Source of the DNA: Fimbriimonadaceae bacterium
Lineage (GTDB): Bacteria; Armatimonadota; Fimbriimonadia; Fimbriimonadales; Fimbriimonadaceae
DNA length: 64,000 nucleotides
Direction of reading: 5' to 3'
NCBI GenBank assembly: GCA_019187105.1
Contig: JABAQM010000001.1
Coordinates: forward strand, 1,860,001-1,924,000
Shown here: piece after piece, positions 35,799-44,994 of the stretch
Layout of the letters: the number at the start of each line of letters is the position of its first letter
How positions within the stretch are numbered: the first letter of the stretch is position 1
Translations under genes and position numbers: made by a program
The notes under the pieces: generated by a model
Databases searched by the model: none
The model's input: only the letters and a program-made list of their open reading frames with translations
What the model was told of the DNA's origin: nothing

Positions 35799-36241
35799 CA
35801 GCTGGCTTCGGCTCGCCGCTTGATGGCCCCGAGCACGCCGTCCATGTTTTTCACCACGAGGCTGTGGACGACTTTCTTAACGAGTGGGCCCACCGCAGGC
35901 ACCACGTATTCGTAATTCAGGTTTGAATCGAATCTCGTGCCGCCGTTCTCTTCCTTGAACGTCCACGTCCCATCGAGCTGGTCGTAATCGCCAGAAAGCT
36001 GGCGGAACTGGCAAACATGGTTGGAATCGTCCCAAACGTCTTCTTGCCGCCACCGAACCTTGAGCCCGAAGGCAGACACGACGCCGACCCAGTCGCTAAC
36101 CACGCGACCATTCGAGGACTCGACGATCTCGAGCGACTTGACATCGTCCATGAAATCGGGAAATGAGCGATTATCCTTGGCAATCGCGTAGACTTTATCA
36201 AGCGGCGCGCTGATCCAAACGCTGGTTTCAACGGAGGGCAT
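35798..36241 (-). CDS. SRPBCC/START-like (COQ10-type) protein
   Basis: 147 aa: TSVWISAPLDKVYAIAKDNRSFPDFMDDVKSLEIVES, FGLKVRWRQEDVW and a C-terminal amphipathic helix (PLVKKVVHSLVVKNMDGVLGAIKRR) form the hydrophobic-pocket SRPBCC fold. The ligand is unknown; COQ10-like members bind isoprenoid quinones. Its TGA overlaps ribE's ATG. The upstream TATCCC 6 nt before ATG is an imperfect version of the leaderless -10 box. Confidence 0.78.
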   Translation of the reverse strand: MPSVETSVWISAPLDKVYAIAKDNRSFPDFMDDVKSLEIVESSNGRVVSDWVGVVSAFGLKVRWRQEDVWDDSNHVCQFRQLSGDYDQLDGTWTFKEENGGTRFDSNLNYEYVVPAVGPLVKKVVHSLVVKNMDGVLGAIKRRAEAS

Positions 36242-36338
36242 CGTGCTGGGATAGGGAGGTTGACTCCGCTTGCAGGGAAGTTTACCAGCGGTATCGTCTG
36301 ACGCTGAAAATCGGCAGCAATTGAGCGAATTCGGGACC

Positions 36339-37337
36339 ATGCAGGCCCTCGTTTTGATGGAGCCGGGCACCATTGCGATGCAAGAGGTCGCGGTCCCGCA
36401 GCCGGGGCCAGGCGAGGTGCTGGTTCGAGTTAAGGCGGCAACCACGTGCGGCACCGATTTGAAAGCGTTCCTTCGTGGCCACCCCCAGATTCCAATGCCG
36501 GGATTGTTTGGACACGAGTACAGCGGGGTCGTGTCGGCGGTGGGAGAGGACGCCAAGTTCGGCATTGGTGATGAGGTCATGGGGGTGCACAGCGCACCCT
36601 GTCAGAGCTGCTACTGGTGTATCAACGGCCAGGAGAACCTTTGCGAGCAGATCATGGCGACCAAGGTGCTGGGCAGCTATGCGGAGTGGCTGCTGATTCC
36701 AAAGCATATCGCAGACGTGAATCTGTATCCCAAGCCGAAGGAGATCGATTTCGACCGGGCGGCCCTGCTGGAGCCTCTGGCGTGCGTTGTGCAGGGCCTT
36801 GAGGAGGCTTCGATCAAGCCAGACAGCCGGATCCTGATCCTTGGCTCCGGGGCTATCGGGCTCATGTTTGTGGCATCTCTGCGATTCCTCGGTTTCAAGG
36901 ACATCACGCTTTCAGGAAGAAAGCCGAACCGGCTTGCCCTTGGCGAGATGCTTGGAGCGAAAATCGAGACCTGGGACGATCTGCCGGCACTGAAGAATCG
37001 CGGCTTTGACGTCGTCATCGAGTGCACGGGAAGCGTCGAAGTCTGGGAACGATCGGTCGATTTTGTGCGGCGTGGCGGAAAGGTTGTTCTGTTCGGCGGC
37101 TGTCCAACGGGTAGCTCGGTGAGCTTCGACACGCGACGCCTTCACTATGACCAGATCAGCATTCTCAGTCCTTTCCACTTTGGCACCCTGGCGGTGAGGC
37201 TTGCGCGCGAATGGCTGCTAAACCCTGCCCTTAACCTATCGCCTCTGCTTAGCGGAGAGCGGCTTCTTTCGGAAGCACAAGCGGTCTTCGGCGACCTCCA
37301 GCGCGGAACCGGCATCAAGTACGTCTTTCGCCCATGA
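36339..37337 (+). CDS. Zinc-dependent medium-chain alcohol dehydrogenase (first of pair)
   Basis: 332 aa. Catalytic zinc: Cys37 (TTCGTD) and GHE at 58-60. Structural zinc: Cys88, 91, 94 and 102 (CQSCYWCINGQENLC). NAD(P) binding: LILGSGAIGLMFVASLRFLG. The pattern is that of threonine/sorbitol-type dehydrogenases acting on polyols. First gene of a four-gene overlapping operon; the next start lies within its stop (ATGA). Substrate unknown. Confidence 0.88.
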   Translation: MQALVLMEPGTIAMQEVAVPQPGPGEVLVRVKAATTCGTDLKAFLRGHPQIPMPGLFGHEYSGVVSAVGEDAKFGIGDEVMGVHSAPCQSCYWCINGQENLCEQIMATKVLGSYAEWLLIPKHIADVNLYPKPKEIDFDRAALLEPLACVVQGLEEASIKPDSRILILGSGAIGLMFVASLRFLGFKDITLSGRKPNRLALGEMLGAKIETWDDLPALKNRGFDVVIECTGSVEVWERSVDFVRRGGKVVLFGGCPTGSSVSFDTRRLHYDQISILSPFHFGTLAVRLAREWLLNPALNLSPLLSGERLLSEAQAVFGDLQRGTGIKYVFRP

Positions 37338-38287
37338 GGGCTGCCCAGTACCAGCGCGGCGGCACCGTCTCGATCGTCGATCTTCCCGAGCCTATCTGCC
37401 CAGAAGGCGGCCTCTTGGTGCAAACCGAGGCCTGCGGCCTCTGCTCCGGGGAGCTCATGGACTGGTACATGGACCGCAAGGCCCCTCATATCCTCGGCCA
37501 CGAGGTCTGCGGCCGGATCTTGACATCTCAGGATGCCCGGTTCCCGGCGGGGGAGCGGGTGTTTGTTCATCACCATGCGCCCTGCATGGAGTGCGAGGAG
37601 TGCAGGCGCCAGGCGTATGTGCACTGTCCGACCTGGAAGCAGACTCGTCTGGAGCCAGGCGGAATGGCCGAACAGTTCGCCGTTTCAAAGGAGAACCTCA
37701 ACGATGCCTTCCTGGTCGGCGAGATGGATCCCCGAAACGCGGCCCTGATCGAGCCCCTGGCCTGCGTGGTCAAATCGATAAGAATGTCCGGCAGCGGGTC
37801 GACTGCGGCCGTGGTCGGACTCGGGGCCTTGGGCGTTGCCCATCTCAAGCTCCTTGGAGAGCGAGCAGTGGGCTATGATCGCAATCCACTTCGACGTGAC
37901 TGGGCTTCATCGCGAGGCCTGTGCGCAAAGGCGCCGGATTCAGCCTCTGCCGCCGAATTGGTGTTTGTCCTGCCTGGGTCGGAAGATGCCTTTCGATTCG
38001 GGCTTTCCATCCTGAAGCCTGGTGGCTGCCTCGTGATGTTTGCCCCGTTGCCGCCGGGGAAGGCCGTAAGCCTTGATCTCGAAGAGCTGTATTTCCGCGA
38101 CTTTCGCCTCGCCACGTCGTACAGCTGCGGCCCGACCGATACGGCAGAAGCCAAGCAGCTGCTGCTGAATGGCACAATATGCCACGAGGACCTGGTTAGC
38201 CATACCGTGCGACTGGACGATTTGCCGTCGGCTTACGTCAAGATGAAAGCGGGAGAAATACTCAAGGCGATGGTTGTATTCCCATGA
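37334..38287 (+). CDS. Zinc-dependent medium-chain alcohol dehydrogenase (second of pair)
   Basis: 317 aa, a diverged paralogue of the preceding enzyme. Cys37 (ACGLCSGE), GHE at 55-57, four structural-zinc Cys at 84, 87, 90 and 98 (CMECEEC...C), and a shortened Rossmann part VVGLGALGVAHLKLLG. The dinucleotide domain is shorter than usual. Two adjacent zinc dehydrogenases suggest successive or paired oxidations of a sugar or polyol, or a heteromeric enzyme (inference). Confidence 0.85.
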   Translation: MRAAQYQRGGTVSIVDLPEPICPEGGLLVQTEACGLCSGELMDWYMDRKAPHILGHEVCGRILTSQDARFPAGERVFVHHHAPCMECEECRRQAYVHCPTWKQTRLEPGGMAEQFAVSKENLNDAFLVGEMDPRNAALIEPLACVVKSIRMSGSGSTAAVVGLGALGVAHLKLLGERAVGYDRNPLRRDWASSRGLCAKAPDSASAAELVFVLPGSEDAFRFGLSILKPGGCLVMFAPLPPGKAVSLDLEELYFRDFRLATSYSCGPTDTAEAKQLLLNGTICHEDLVSHTVRLDDLPSAYVKMKAGEILKAMVVFP

Positions 38288-38697
38288 TCAAGAAATGGAA
38301 CGGCTCGGGCTGGGAAGGCATCCAAGCTGGGCTCTACAAGACGGAGCCGGGCTCCTGGAAGGATGTCGCGCGTTCGGTGCTCCATGCCTCGCCCTCCGCC
38401 GCTTTCCAGGCCCGCTATTTTGAGGTTGCGCCCGGTGGCTTTTCGTCTTTCGAGCGGCATGAGCACGAGCATTTCGTGATGGTGGTGTGTGGTCGTGGGT
38501 CCGTGCAGCTTGGCGACGAAGAGCATCGGCTCGAAGAACGAGATATTGTGGGGATTCCGTCCCAAATGCCCCACCAGTTTCGGAACGATGGTGAGGCTGT
38601 ACTCGGTATCTTGTGCATTGTCGATTCGGTACGCGACCGACCCACGTTGCTCGGTCAAACCGGCGAACCCTTGGAGACGTCAAAACAAAGAGCATGA
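38284..38697 (+). CDS. Cupin-domain protein
   Basis: 137 aa. A cupin barrel with metal-type motif FSSFERHEHEHFVMVVCGRGSVQLGDEEHRLEERDIVGIPSQMPHQFRN. The His residues and a Glu fit a metal site. It starts within the stop of the second dehydrogenase and ends within the start of the M48 gene. Possibly an isomerase, epimerase or sensor for the pathway substrate. Confidence 0.82.
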   Translation: MIKKWNGSGWEGIQAGLYKTEPGSWKDVARSVLHASPSAAFQARYFEVAPGGFSSFERHEHEHFVMVVCGRGSVQLGDEEHRLEERDIVGIPSQMPHQFRNDGEAVLGILCIVDSVRDRPTLLGQTGEPLETSKQRA

Positions 38698-39899
38698 TTT
38701 TTCGAGTGGGACTTTCGGTCGCCCTTGCAAGCGGGCTGTCGGCGGCTGAAGCCCACGATGATTGGCGGGACGAACTGCCTTTGCTGGCTCGAAAAGCCGT
38801 TGCCCGCATCGATCAGGACACCCTCGACAAGGGCCATCAGGCCGATATCAACGCCGACATCGAACTCGGTAAAAAGTACGCTGCCGAGGTCGAGAAGGAA
38901 ATGAAGCTGAGCGATAACGCCGCCATGGTTGCGCGTTTGGAGCGCATCGGCAACGAGCTCGCCGAAATCGCCAAGACGACTCCTGTCGTTGTTTCCTGGG
39001 GCGACAAGCGCCTCAACCCCTTTCCGTACACGTTCAAGGTCGTGAAGCAGAATGATGTGAACGCGTTCTCCCTTCCCGGCGGCTACATTTACTTCCACGA
39101 GGGCCTCATGAGCAGTGTGGAATCCGACCACGAGCTTGCCGGCGTTCTTGCTCACGAGATATCGCATGCTGCCTTTCGGCATGTTGCCACCCTCCGCCGT
39201 GAATCGGAGAAGATCAGTCTGATAACGGTGCCGCTCATCTTGATCGGTATCTTCTCAGGCGGTGGCGGGGGTGCGGCGGCAGCGACCCTCGGCGGTCTGC
39301 TTGGGCAGGCGGTTGGCAGTGGCTGGAGCGTCAAGGCCGAACAGGCATCCGACTACGGCGCGATCCAGTACATGCTCAAGAGCAAGTACAACCCGGTGGG
39401 CCTCCTAACCTTCATGGAGCGGTTGGCGACTCGTGAGGCACTGGGCCCGAATGTGGAGTGGGGCATTTATCGCACCCACCCGCCGTCGCCCGAGCGGGCT
39501 ACGTCGATTCGTCATTGGCTCGCCCAGTCGAACATCCCCATCCGGCGGAGTGAAGTTACGACGACCTATACCACCCAGGTGAGATCGGGCGATAACCAGA
39601 CGGCTGAGCTCTGGTTCGGCAATCAGCGGCTTCATGTGTTTGCGGGTGAGGACGCGGTCAAACGAGCCGAGGCGGCGGTGCCGCGGCTAAACGCTTTCTT
39701 CGACGGCGTTCCTGCCATGTTCGAAATCTCCGCAGACGGCACGGTGATTCTCGGACGCGGATCCGAGCTGTTCGATGTGGAGGAAATCGACGCGGGAACG
39801 AGCGGCGCGTCTGTCGACACCTTGGTCAACAACGCGACAAGGGCGCTCAAGCGTGCGGCGTTCTCCCTCCATCAGCGCGCGTCCTATGGCGCGATCTAG
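38694..39899 (+). CDS. Exported M48-family metallopeptidase
   Basis: 401 aa with a signal peptide (FRVGLSVALASGLSAAEA). The zinc site HEISH is at 154-158 with Glu216 in AEQASD as third ligand, as in BepA/LoiP-like periplasmic M48 proteases. A Gly/Ala-rich hydrophobic segment lies at 178-208. The C-terminal 120 residues form a separate beta-rich domain. Overlapping start (ATGA) with the cupin gene. Its link with the dehydrogenases is unexplained. Confidence 0.88.
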   Translation: MIFRVGLSVALASGLSAAEAHDDWRDELPLLARKAVARIDQDTLDKGHQADINADIELGKKYAAEVEKEMKLSDNAAMVARLERIGNELAEIAKTTPVVVSWGDKRLNPFPYTFKVVKQNDVNAFSLPGGYIYFHEGLMSSVESDHELAGVLAHEISHAAFRHVATLRRESEKISLITVPLILIGIFSGGGGGAAAATLGGLLGQAVGSGWSVKAEQASDYGAIQYMLKSKYNPVGLLTFMERLATREALGPNVEWGIYRTHPPSPERATSIRHWLAQSNIPIRRSEVTTTYTTQVRSGDNQTAELWFGNQRLHVFAGEDAVKRAEAAVPRLNAFFDGVPAMFEISADGTVILGRGSELFDVEEIDAGTSGASVDTLVNNATRALKRAAFSLHQRASYGAI

Positions 39900-39901
39900 C
39901 G

Positions 39902-42046
39902 CTAGTCCTTGGTCAGGATCACAACCGAGTAGGGCGCGAGGTTTACCGTTCCACTGTGGCTCATGCCGTCGTACGACTGGGTATCGGCGGTGATGTTGGG
40001 CGAGAACAGGTTCCCGAAAAGCGGACTATAGCCGTTCCAGTCGCTATTGAACGCAACCGACCAACCTCCGGGCCTTGGAAGACCCACCCGATAGTTCGCG
40101 AACGTCGCATTCTTGAAGTTGGCGACCACGACGACATCGTCACCGGACCCGCCATTCATCCAGCGGTGATAGGCAATCACCTTGTTCGTGTTGTTCACGT
40201 GATGGGTGTTGACGTTTGCGCCGCGTAGGCCGTTCGAACGACCGGCGAGGTTGCGGCGCAGGGCGATCAGGTCCTTGTAAAGCAGGTTGATGCCGGAGTA
40301 GGTGTTCAACTTGTTCCAGTCGATCGGGTCGGAGTCGGCAAAGAATCCGTCCTCGAGAATCTCCTGGCCCTGGAAGAGCATCGGAATACCAGGCGAGGTG
40401 AAGGTCAGGGCGGCGCCCAGGGTCGAGCGCTTTTGCGCCCAGTAGCTGTCGGGGTCGTTGGGATCAATCTCGCTGGGTACACGCTGCTTTCCGTTGGCGT
40501 TCTCGTCGTGGGATTCCGTGTAGATGACCCGCTCGAACGGATCACCGTTGAAGCTCTCTCGAATGGCGTCGCGAATGGAGAACATGTTGCGATCGCCGTC
40601 ATTGGGCGAGATGAGGGCGGCGCGGACCGTGTGGACATAGTTGGACCACTGGCTGTCGAATCCGGCCCCTCCGATCGAGACGTTCCGCGTGAGCCACGAG
40701 TTGTTCTGCAGGTCTTCGGCGATGTTGATCTTCCAGGGCTGGCTCGCGTCCAGCTCGTCGTTGAGCCATTGGAGAAGGCTCCAGCCATCGGGATTGTCGC
40801 CCCAGTTAGTCGTTCGCATCGCGAGGCAGGAGTCCCACCGAAAACCGCTCACACGGTACTTCTCGGCCCACTCCATCTGGTTGTCGCGGATGTATTGCCT
40901 AACCTCGCCGCGCCCGAAATCGGGCCGTGTCCAACCCCAAGGGGTGATCGCGCGGTCGTCGTTGTAGAAGAAGATCCCGCCGAACTGGCCTTGGTACCAT
41001 CCGTCGAAGCGCCACAGGTCAAGGTCGCTTGGACCATAGTGGTTGTGCACGAGATCGAGCAGAACCGCGATTCCTCGCTTGTTCGCCTCATCGATGAATT
41101 TCTTGAGATTGGCTGGCCCGCCATAGGCCGATTCCACCGAGAAGGGGTGCGAGTTGTTGTAGCCCCATGAGAAGTCGCCGGGGAACTCCTGCACGGGCAT
41201 GAGCTCCACGCAATTGATTCCCATGCCTTGCAGGTAATCGAGTTTCTGGATCGCGGTCTGGAAAGTGCCCGGCTTTCCCCCTGGTGCATCGTTCAGGGTG
41301 CCGACGTGGACTTCGTAAATGATCAGGTCGTTCCAATTCGGGGTAACGAAGCCGTCATTGGTCCAGGTAAAGGCGCTGTGGTCGAAGATGACCGAGTTGC
41401 CCACCGAGCTGGTGAGACTTCGCGCCCAAGGGTCGTTCTTCCAGATCGTGTTGTTGCCATTCTTGAGGACGAACTTGTACTGCTGGTTCGGGTTGGCGTT
41501 GCGGTAGTCGACCGACCACCAACCACCGCCTTCCGCCACCATCGGCGAGAGAGTCGCGCTCCAATTGTTGAACTGTCCGGCTATGTTGGCCGTGGAGGCG
41601 TTGGGCGCCCACATGCGGAAACTCGTTCCCCGAGCAAAGGGATTCGCCCCGTTGCCGGCAAACTCCGACTTGATGGCGGCAACCGACTTCGACAGGGTGT
41701 AAAGGGTCTTCCTGCCGGAGCGGACACCCACATACCAGACGTCGCTGGTTAACGGTGGGCTGGACGTGTTCGTGACCTTGAGCGACTTGACGCCAATTCC
41801 AGTGCTTGCCTTGTAATCGTACTGGGACTCGGTCGGTGCGGCGCCGCGCCGCAGGTAAAGGTCGGCTGCGCCTCGCGTTACGGTCACTGTTGCGGTCAGC
41901 TCGCCCTGCCAGTCCTTTGGCTGAATCGACTCGATCTTCCACGAGTTGATCGACTGGCCGTTGCCACCTTCCAGCACCGGCTGGGCGGCGGCCGGCAGAC
42001 TGAGCCATAGGACCAGGCAAGCAAGCGAAAACCTCAATGTTTTCAT
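39902..42046 (-). CDS. Exported GH13 alpha-glucan enzyme with PPC and CBM48 domains
   Basis: 714-aa secreted enzyme. Signal peptide 1-22; pre-peptidase C-terminal (PPC) domain about 34-112; CBM48-like starch module about 133-225 (FRMWAPNASTANIAGQFNNWS). The GH13 barrel holds DLVHNH (331-336), nucleophile Asp405 (GFRWDS), acid/base Glu444 (NIAED) and Asp514 (TESHDEN). Layout and CBM48 resemble branching or debranching enzymes (GlgB/isoamylase-like), but it is exported, so extracellular alpha-glucan use is likely. AAGGTGG precedes ATG; TACAAT is a possible -10. Confidence 0.88.
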   Translation of the reverse strand: MKTLRFSLACLVLWLSLPAAAQPVLEGGNGQSINSWKIESIQPKDWQGELTATVTVTRGAADLYLRRGAAPTESQYDYKASTGIGVKSLKVTNTSSPPLTSDVWYVGVRSGRKTLYTLSKSVAAIKSEFAGNGANPFARGTSFRMWAPNASTANIAGQFNNWSATLSPMVAEGGGWWSVDYRNANPNQQYKFVLKNGNNTIWKNDPWARSLTSSVGNSVIFDHSAFTWTNDGFVTPNWNDLIIYEVHVGTLNDAPGGKPGTFQTAIQKLDYLQGMGINCVELMPVQEFPGDFSWGYNNSHPFSVESAYGGPANLKKFIDEANKRGIAVLLDLVHNHYGPSDLDLWRFDGWYQGQFGGIFFYNDDRAITPWGWTRPDFGRGEVRQYIRDNQMEWAEKYRVSGFRWDSCLAMRTTNWGDNPDGWSLLQWLNDELDASQPWKINIAEDLQNNSWLTRNVSIGGAGFDSQWSNYVHTVRAALISPNDGDRNMFSIRDAIRESFNGDPFERVIYTESHDENANGKQRVPSEIDPNDPDSYWAQKRSTLGAALTFTSPGIPMLFQGQEILEDGFFADSDPIDWNKLNTYSGINLLYKDLIALRRNLAGRSNGLRGANVNTHHVNNTNKVIAYHRWMNGGSGDDVVVVANFKNATFANYRVGLPRPGGWSVAFNSDWNGYSPLFGNLFSPNITADTQSYDGMSHSGTVNLAPYSVVILTKD

Positions 42047-42167
42047 GCAAACACCACCTTACATTGTAAACCAAGAATACGAATTCACGATACAATTCCG
42101 GAGGATTTCAGTCCTCCTCAGTCACATATTGTGGAAGGTAGGCTGGGCACCCTACGGAGTAAGCCCG

Positions 42168-42554
42168 ATGCCACGAGTCGTTCACTTTGAAATCCATGCC
42201 ACCGATCCGGATTCCTTGATCGCGTTTTACACGGCGATGTTCAATTGGAGATTCAACCGTTGGGGGGATGAGGCCTACTGGCTGATCACAACGGGTCCCG
42301 ACGAAGAGCCGGGGATCAATGGCGGAATGCTGCAGCGGCGCGGCGACCGGGCACTGCCCGGGCAGGGAGTCAATTGCTTCACCTGCACCGTGTCCGTTGA
42401 CGATTTGGACATGTCGCTTGCTTTGGCAATTGAGCTGGGCGCGACGATGGCGGTTCCCAAAATGGCGGTACCGGGCGTGGGGTGGCTTGCTTATATCGTC
42501 GATCCTGACGGGAACATCCTGGGAATGATCCAGAACGACACGACGGCGGCGTGA
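42168..42554 (+). CDS. VOC (glyoxalase/bleomycin-resistance) family protein
   Basis: 128 aa. VVHFEIHATDPDSLIAFYTAMFNWRF at the N-terminus and GWLAYIVDPDGNILGMIQ at the C-terminus are the paired beta-alpha-beta modules with His and Glu-type metal positions (the final Glu seems replaced). Function unknown. GGAG lies 9 nt before the ATG. The GTG of the next gene overlaps the stop. Confidence 0.85.
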   Translation: MPRVVHFEIHATDPDSLIAFYTAMFNWRFNRWGDEAYWLITTGPDEEPGINGGMLQRRGDRALPGQGVNCFTCTVSVDDLDMSLALAIELGATMAVPKMAVPGVGWLAYIVDPDGNILGMIQNDTTAA

Positions 42555-43033
42555 TTCGTCCAATCGATCCATCCAGCGCAGATGAAATCAACCTCGTTGC
42601 GTCACGGATGAAGGCGACGTTGGTGGAGGTCCTGGGTGAGGAGCAAGGCAGCGCCATGTACACCGACGAGTGGCTCCAGAACCGGGTGCGGGAGCACCTC
42701 GATCCTGCCCGGTACGAGGGCCAGGTGTTTCTTGCCGAGGCTGACAGCGACATCGTTGGCCACACCATCGTTCGCGTCGAAACCGACGAGACAGGCGAGC
42801 GATTTGGGCTGTTTTCCACCTTCTACGTCGATCCGACGGCCCGGGGAAAGGGCGTTGCGAAGAACCTCGTCCGCGCCGGCGAGACCTGGATGATCGACCG
42901 AAACCTAAGTGCGGCCCGCACCTATACGGCCGAAAGCAACAGCAAGCTTATCGGCCTGATGGAAAGCTTCGGTTATCCCATCGAGCTGCGGAAGAACGAG
43001 ATGGTCGTGCTCGCTCGAAGGCTTATCGCTTGA
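42551..43033 (+). CDS. GNAT-family N-acetyltransferase
   Basis: 160 aa, starting with GTG in a GTGA overlap with the VOC gene. The acetyl-CoA motif A is VDPTARGKGVAKNLVRAGETWM, preceded by the beta strand VFLAEADSDIVGHTIVRVE. The acceptor is unknown. The end overlaps the convergent beta-helix gene by 11 nt. Confidence 0.85.
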   Translation: MIRPIDPSSADEINLVASRMKATLVEVLGEEQGSAMYTDEWLQNRVREHLDPARYEGQVFLAEADSDIVGHTIVRVETDETGERFGLFSTFYVDPTARGKGVAKNLVRAGETWMIDRNLSAARTYTAESNSKLIGLMESFGYPIELRKNEMVVLARRLIA

Positions 43034-44237
43034 CGATCGGATCGAAACCGGTCACTTGGACCCGTTCAGCCTTGGAGCTCCTCAACTCGATTCGCGATCC
43101 AGATTTGACGCCTTCCAGAAAGATCTCACGTGTCCAGCGGCCAGTGATCTCCGACCGAAATACGCAGTCCTCGAAGGTCGCCTGAACCTGGGGCCAGGGC
43201 CCATTCACGTTGAAGCAGACCTGTGGCTGCTGGTGGAGCCATGGCCCACCTTTCAGCACGAATTGCGATTGCGAGGCCGTGATCGTCGGCCAGGCATTTT
43301 CGGCGTAGCCGGTCGCCAACAGGTTCTGGCCACGGCAGCCGACCATAGAGACCTCCGATCCGCCATGAACCTGGAACCAAGTTTCGGTGCGTACGTTATC
43401 GAGCTGAATACCGCGATCACCGCGGATGAAGGATGGGTTGCCGATCTTCACCGTGCCGTCGAGGAGCGAGTCCTTCACGACTCCGTTGCCGGAATTCCGG
43501 CCATGGAAGTCCAGCGAAGCGTCTTGCGAGCTGGCCGAAGCCAGCCGCGAAAGCCGAAAATCGCGAGTGTTGGTGAAGTGGTAGGCGTGCCTCAATCCGT
43601 TGGCGGCCGTACCGGTCATTTCCAGCCCGCGACAGTTGTAGAAGTCGAATCCACGGCCATGCCCGCCCCGTTTCGATCGATCCCAGACGGCAGAATCCTC
43701 GATTCGAATGTTCCGGCAAAAGTCGAAACGTATGGCCGAGCCGGGCGCGTTGCCGGCCGATGTGTTCTTCACCGTGATGCCGTCGACGAACATCGCCCAA
43801 ATGCCCACATTCTCGCCATCGGTATCGACTTGCCAACCGTCGATCGTGATGTTTCTGGCAACGCGCTCGGAAGGCACTTTGACGATATGACCGCCCGCAA
43901 ACGTATCGGCTAGCGGCTGATCGAGAAACGCTCTCTCGCCGTCGACGGACTCGATTCGAGAGAACTCGGCCCGATCTTGGCCCATCGTGGGGTCTACCAA
44001 GACGACGTAGTCCCCGCGGCGAATCTCAGAGGAACCGCTTAGCAGTCTTAGCCACTTGCTGCCCTGAGGTGCCGCAGAGAATCGGCCAACCGTCCACTCG
44101 CCGTCCCAAACATGGTTGGAACCCCTGTAATTGACGTCGAGAGAAGCCTGGACCACTCCGCGCGAAGGCGGGGTCCACGTGAAGTCTGTCTTGTCCGGCA
44201 GCGCAATCCACGTAAAGCCAAGAATCGTCGCGATCAC
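43023..44237 (-). CDS. Exported right-handed parallel beta-helix protein
   Basis: 404 aa, short signal-like N-terminus (ATILGFTWIALP). A series of rungs such as NITIDGWQVDTDGENVGIWAMFVDGITVKNT, NIRIEDSAVWD and FDFYNCRGLEMTGTAANGL points to a pectate-lyase-like solenoid. No catalytic residues were identified, so it could be a polysaccharide lyase or a binding protein. The start is GTG; TAAGTC 6 nt upstream is an imperfect leaderless box. Confidence 0.78.
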   Translation of the reverse strand: MIATILGFTWIALPDKTDFTWTPPSRGVVQASLDVNYRGSNHVWDGEWTVGRFSAAPQGSKWLRLLSGSSEIRRGDYVVLVDPTMGQDRAEFSRIESVDGERAFLDQPLADTFAGGHIVKVPSERVARNITIDGWQVDTDGENVGIWAMFVDGITVKNTSAGNAPGSAIRFDFCRNIRIEDSAVWDRSKRGGHGRGFDFYNCRGLEMTGTAANGLRHAYHFTNTRDFRLSRLASASSQDASLDFHGRNSGNGVVKDSLLDGTVKIGNPSFIRGDRGIQLDNVRTETWFQVHGGSEVSMVGCRGQNLLATGYAENAWPTITASQSQFVLKGGPWLHQQPQVCFNVNGPWPQVQATFEDCVFRSEITGRWTREIFLEGVKSGSRIELRSSKAERVQVTGFDPIVKR

Positions 44238-44265
44238 TACGTTGACTTAACGCTTCAGGACCCCC

Positions 44266-44922
44266 CTATGGTTCGCCAAGCGGCTCACGGGTTTCCCGCA
44301 GCAGCTCGATGATGGTGCTGTCGCTGGGTGGGGAGAAGTCCTCGTAGTAGTTGCCAATGGCAAAGAAGTCGGCGGGCTGGTGTGGTACGACCACCTCGTC
44401 GGCATAGTCGGCCAGGCGCTCACTTACGTCTGGGGAGCCTACCGGGGTCGCGACAATAATCTTCGCCGGATTGCGCTTCTTCAGCATGGAGATCGCGGCC
44501 ATGACCGTATAGCCGGTGGCAATCCCATCATCGACGACAATGGCAACCTTGCCCGCCGCCGACAAGGGCAAAAACTCGCTCAGGTATTTCTCCCGTTGAT
44601 CGTTCGCTTCCTCGCGGCGACTTCCGATTTCCGCATTAAGGTAGGACTCCGGGATCTTCTCGACTTCCCGGCCGTTCAAAACGACCTCCCCATCCTCGCT
44701 GACGGCGCCGATCGCGTACTCCCGCATGTCGGGATGGCTAACCTTCCGGGCTAACAAGAGGTCCAGCGGCGCGTGAAGAGCGCGCGCCACCTCGGCGGCC
44801 ACGATGGCACCCCCGCGAGGGAGGCCGTAGACGATGCAGTTCTCATTCTGGTGGCGCCACAGGAGGCCGGCCAGCTTTTGCCCGGCCTCGACGCGGTTCC
44901 TGAAGAGCTCGGTCTCACCCAC
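44266..44922 (-). CDS. Phosphoribosyltransferase-domain protein
   Basis: 218 aa. Type I PRTase fold with the PRPP loop VAIVVDDGIATGYT and an N-terminal GLPRGGAIVAAEVARALHAPLDLLLARKV, as in stand-alone PRTases of unknown base specificity. GTG at 44922 is chosen because TATGAT lies 6 nt upstream and the homologous region starts there; the frame is open further upstream only as antisense of the cupin gene. Confidence 0.85.
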   Translation of the reverse strand: MGETELFRNRVEAGQKLAGLLWRHQNENCIVYGLPRGGAIVAAEVARALHAPLDLLLARKVSHPDMREYAIGAVSEDGEVVLNGREVEKIPESYLNAEIGSRREEANDQREKYLSEFLPLSAAGKVAIVVDDGIATGYTVMAAISMLKKRNPAKIIVATPVGSPDVSERLADYADEVVVPHQPADFFAIGNYYEDFSPPSDSTIIELLRETREPLGEP

Positions 44923-44928
44923 GCTACT

Positions 44929-44934
44929 ATCATA
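44929..44934 (-). promoter_or_regulatory. -10 box TATGAT, 6 nt before GTG (leaderless)
   Basis: The minus strand reads TATGAT, agtagc, GTG. It faces away from the CATAAT box of the divergent cupin gene; the two start codons are only 72 nt apart. Confidence 0.5.
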
Positions 44935-44981
44935 AATCAACACCGTTTCGGTCCGTGCGAAATCTCCTTCTTCGCCGTACC

Positions 44982-44987
44982 CATAAT
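44982..44987 (+). promoter_or_regulatory. -10-like box CATAAT, 7 nt before ATG
   Basis: CATAAT, ggtttct, ATG at 44995. The box itself overlaps an earlier in-frame ATG (44986), which argues for the later start. Confidence 0.4.
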
Positions 44988-44994
44988 GGTTTCT

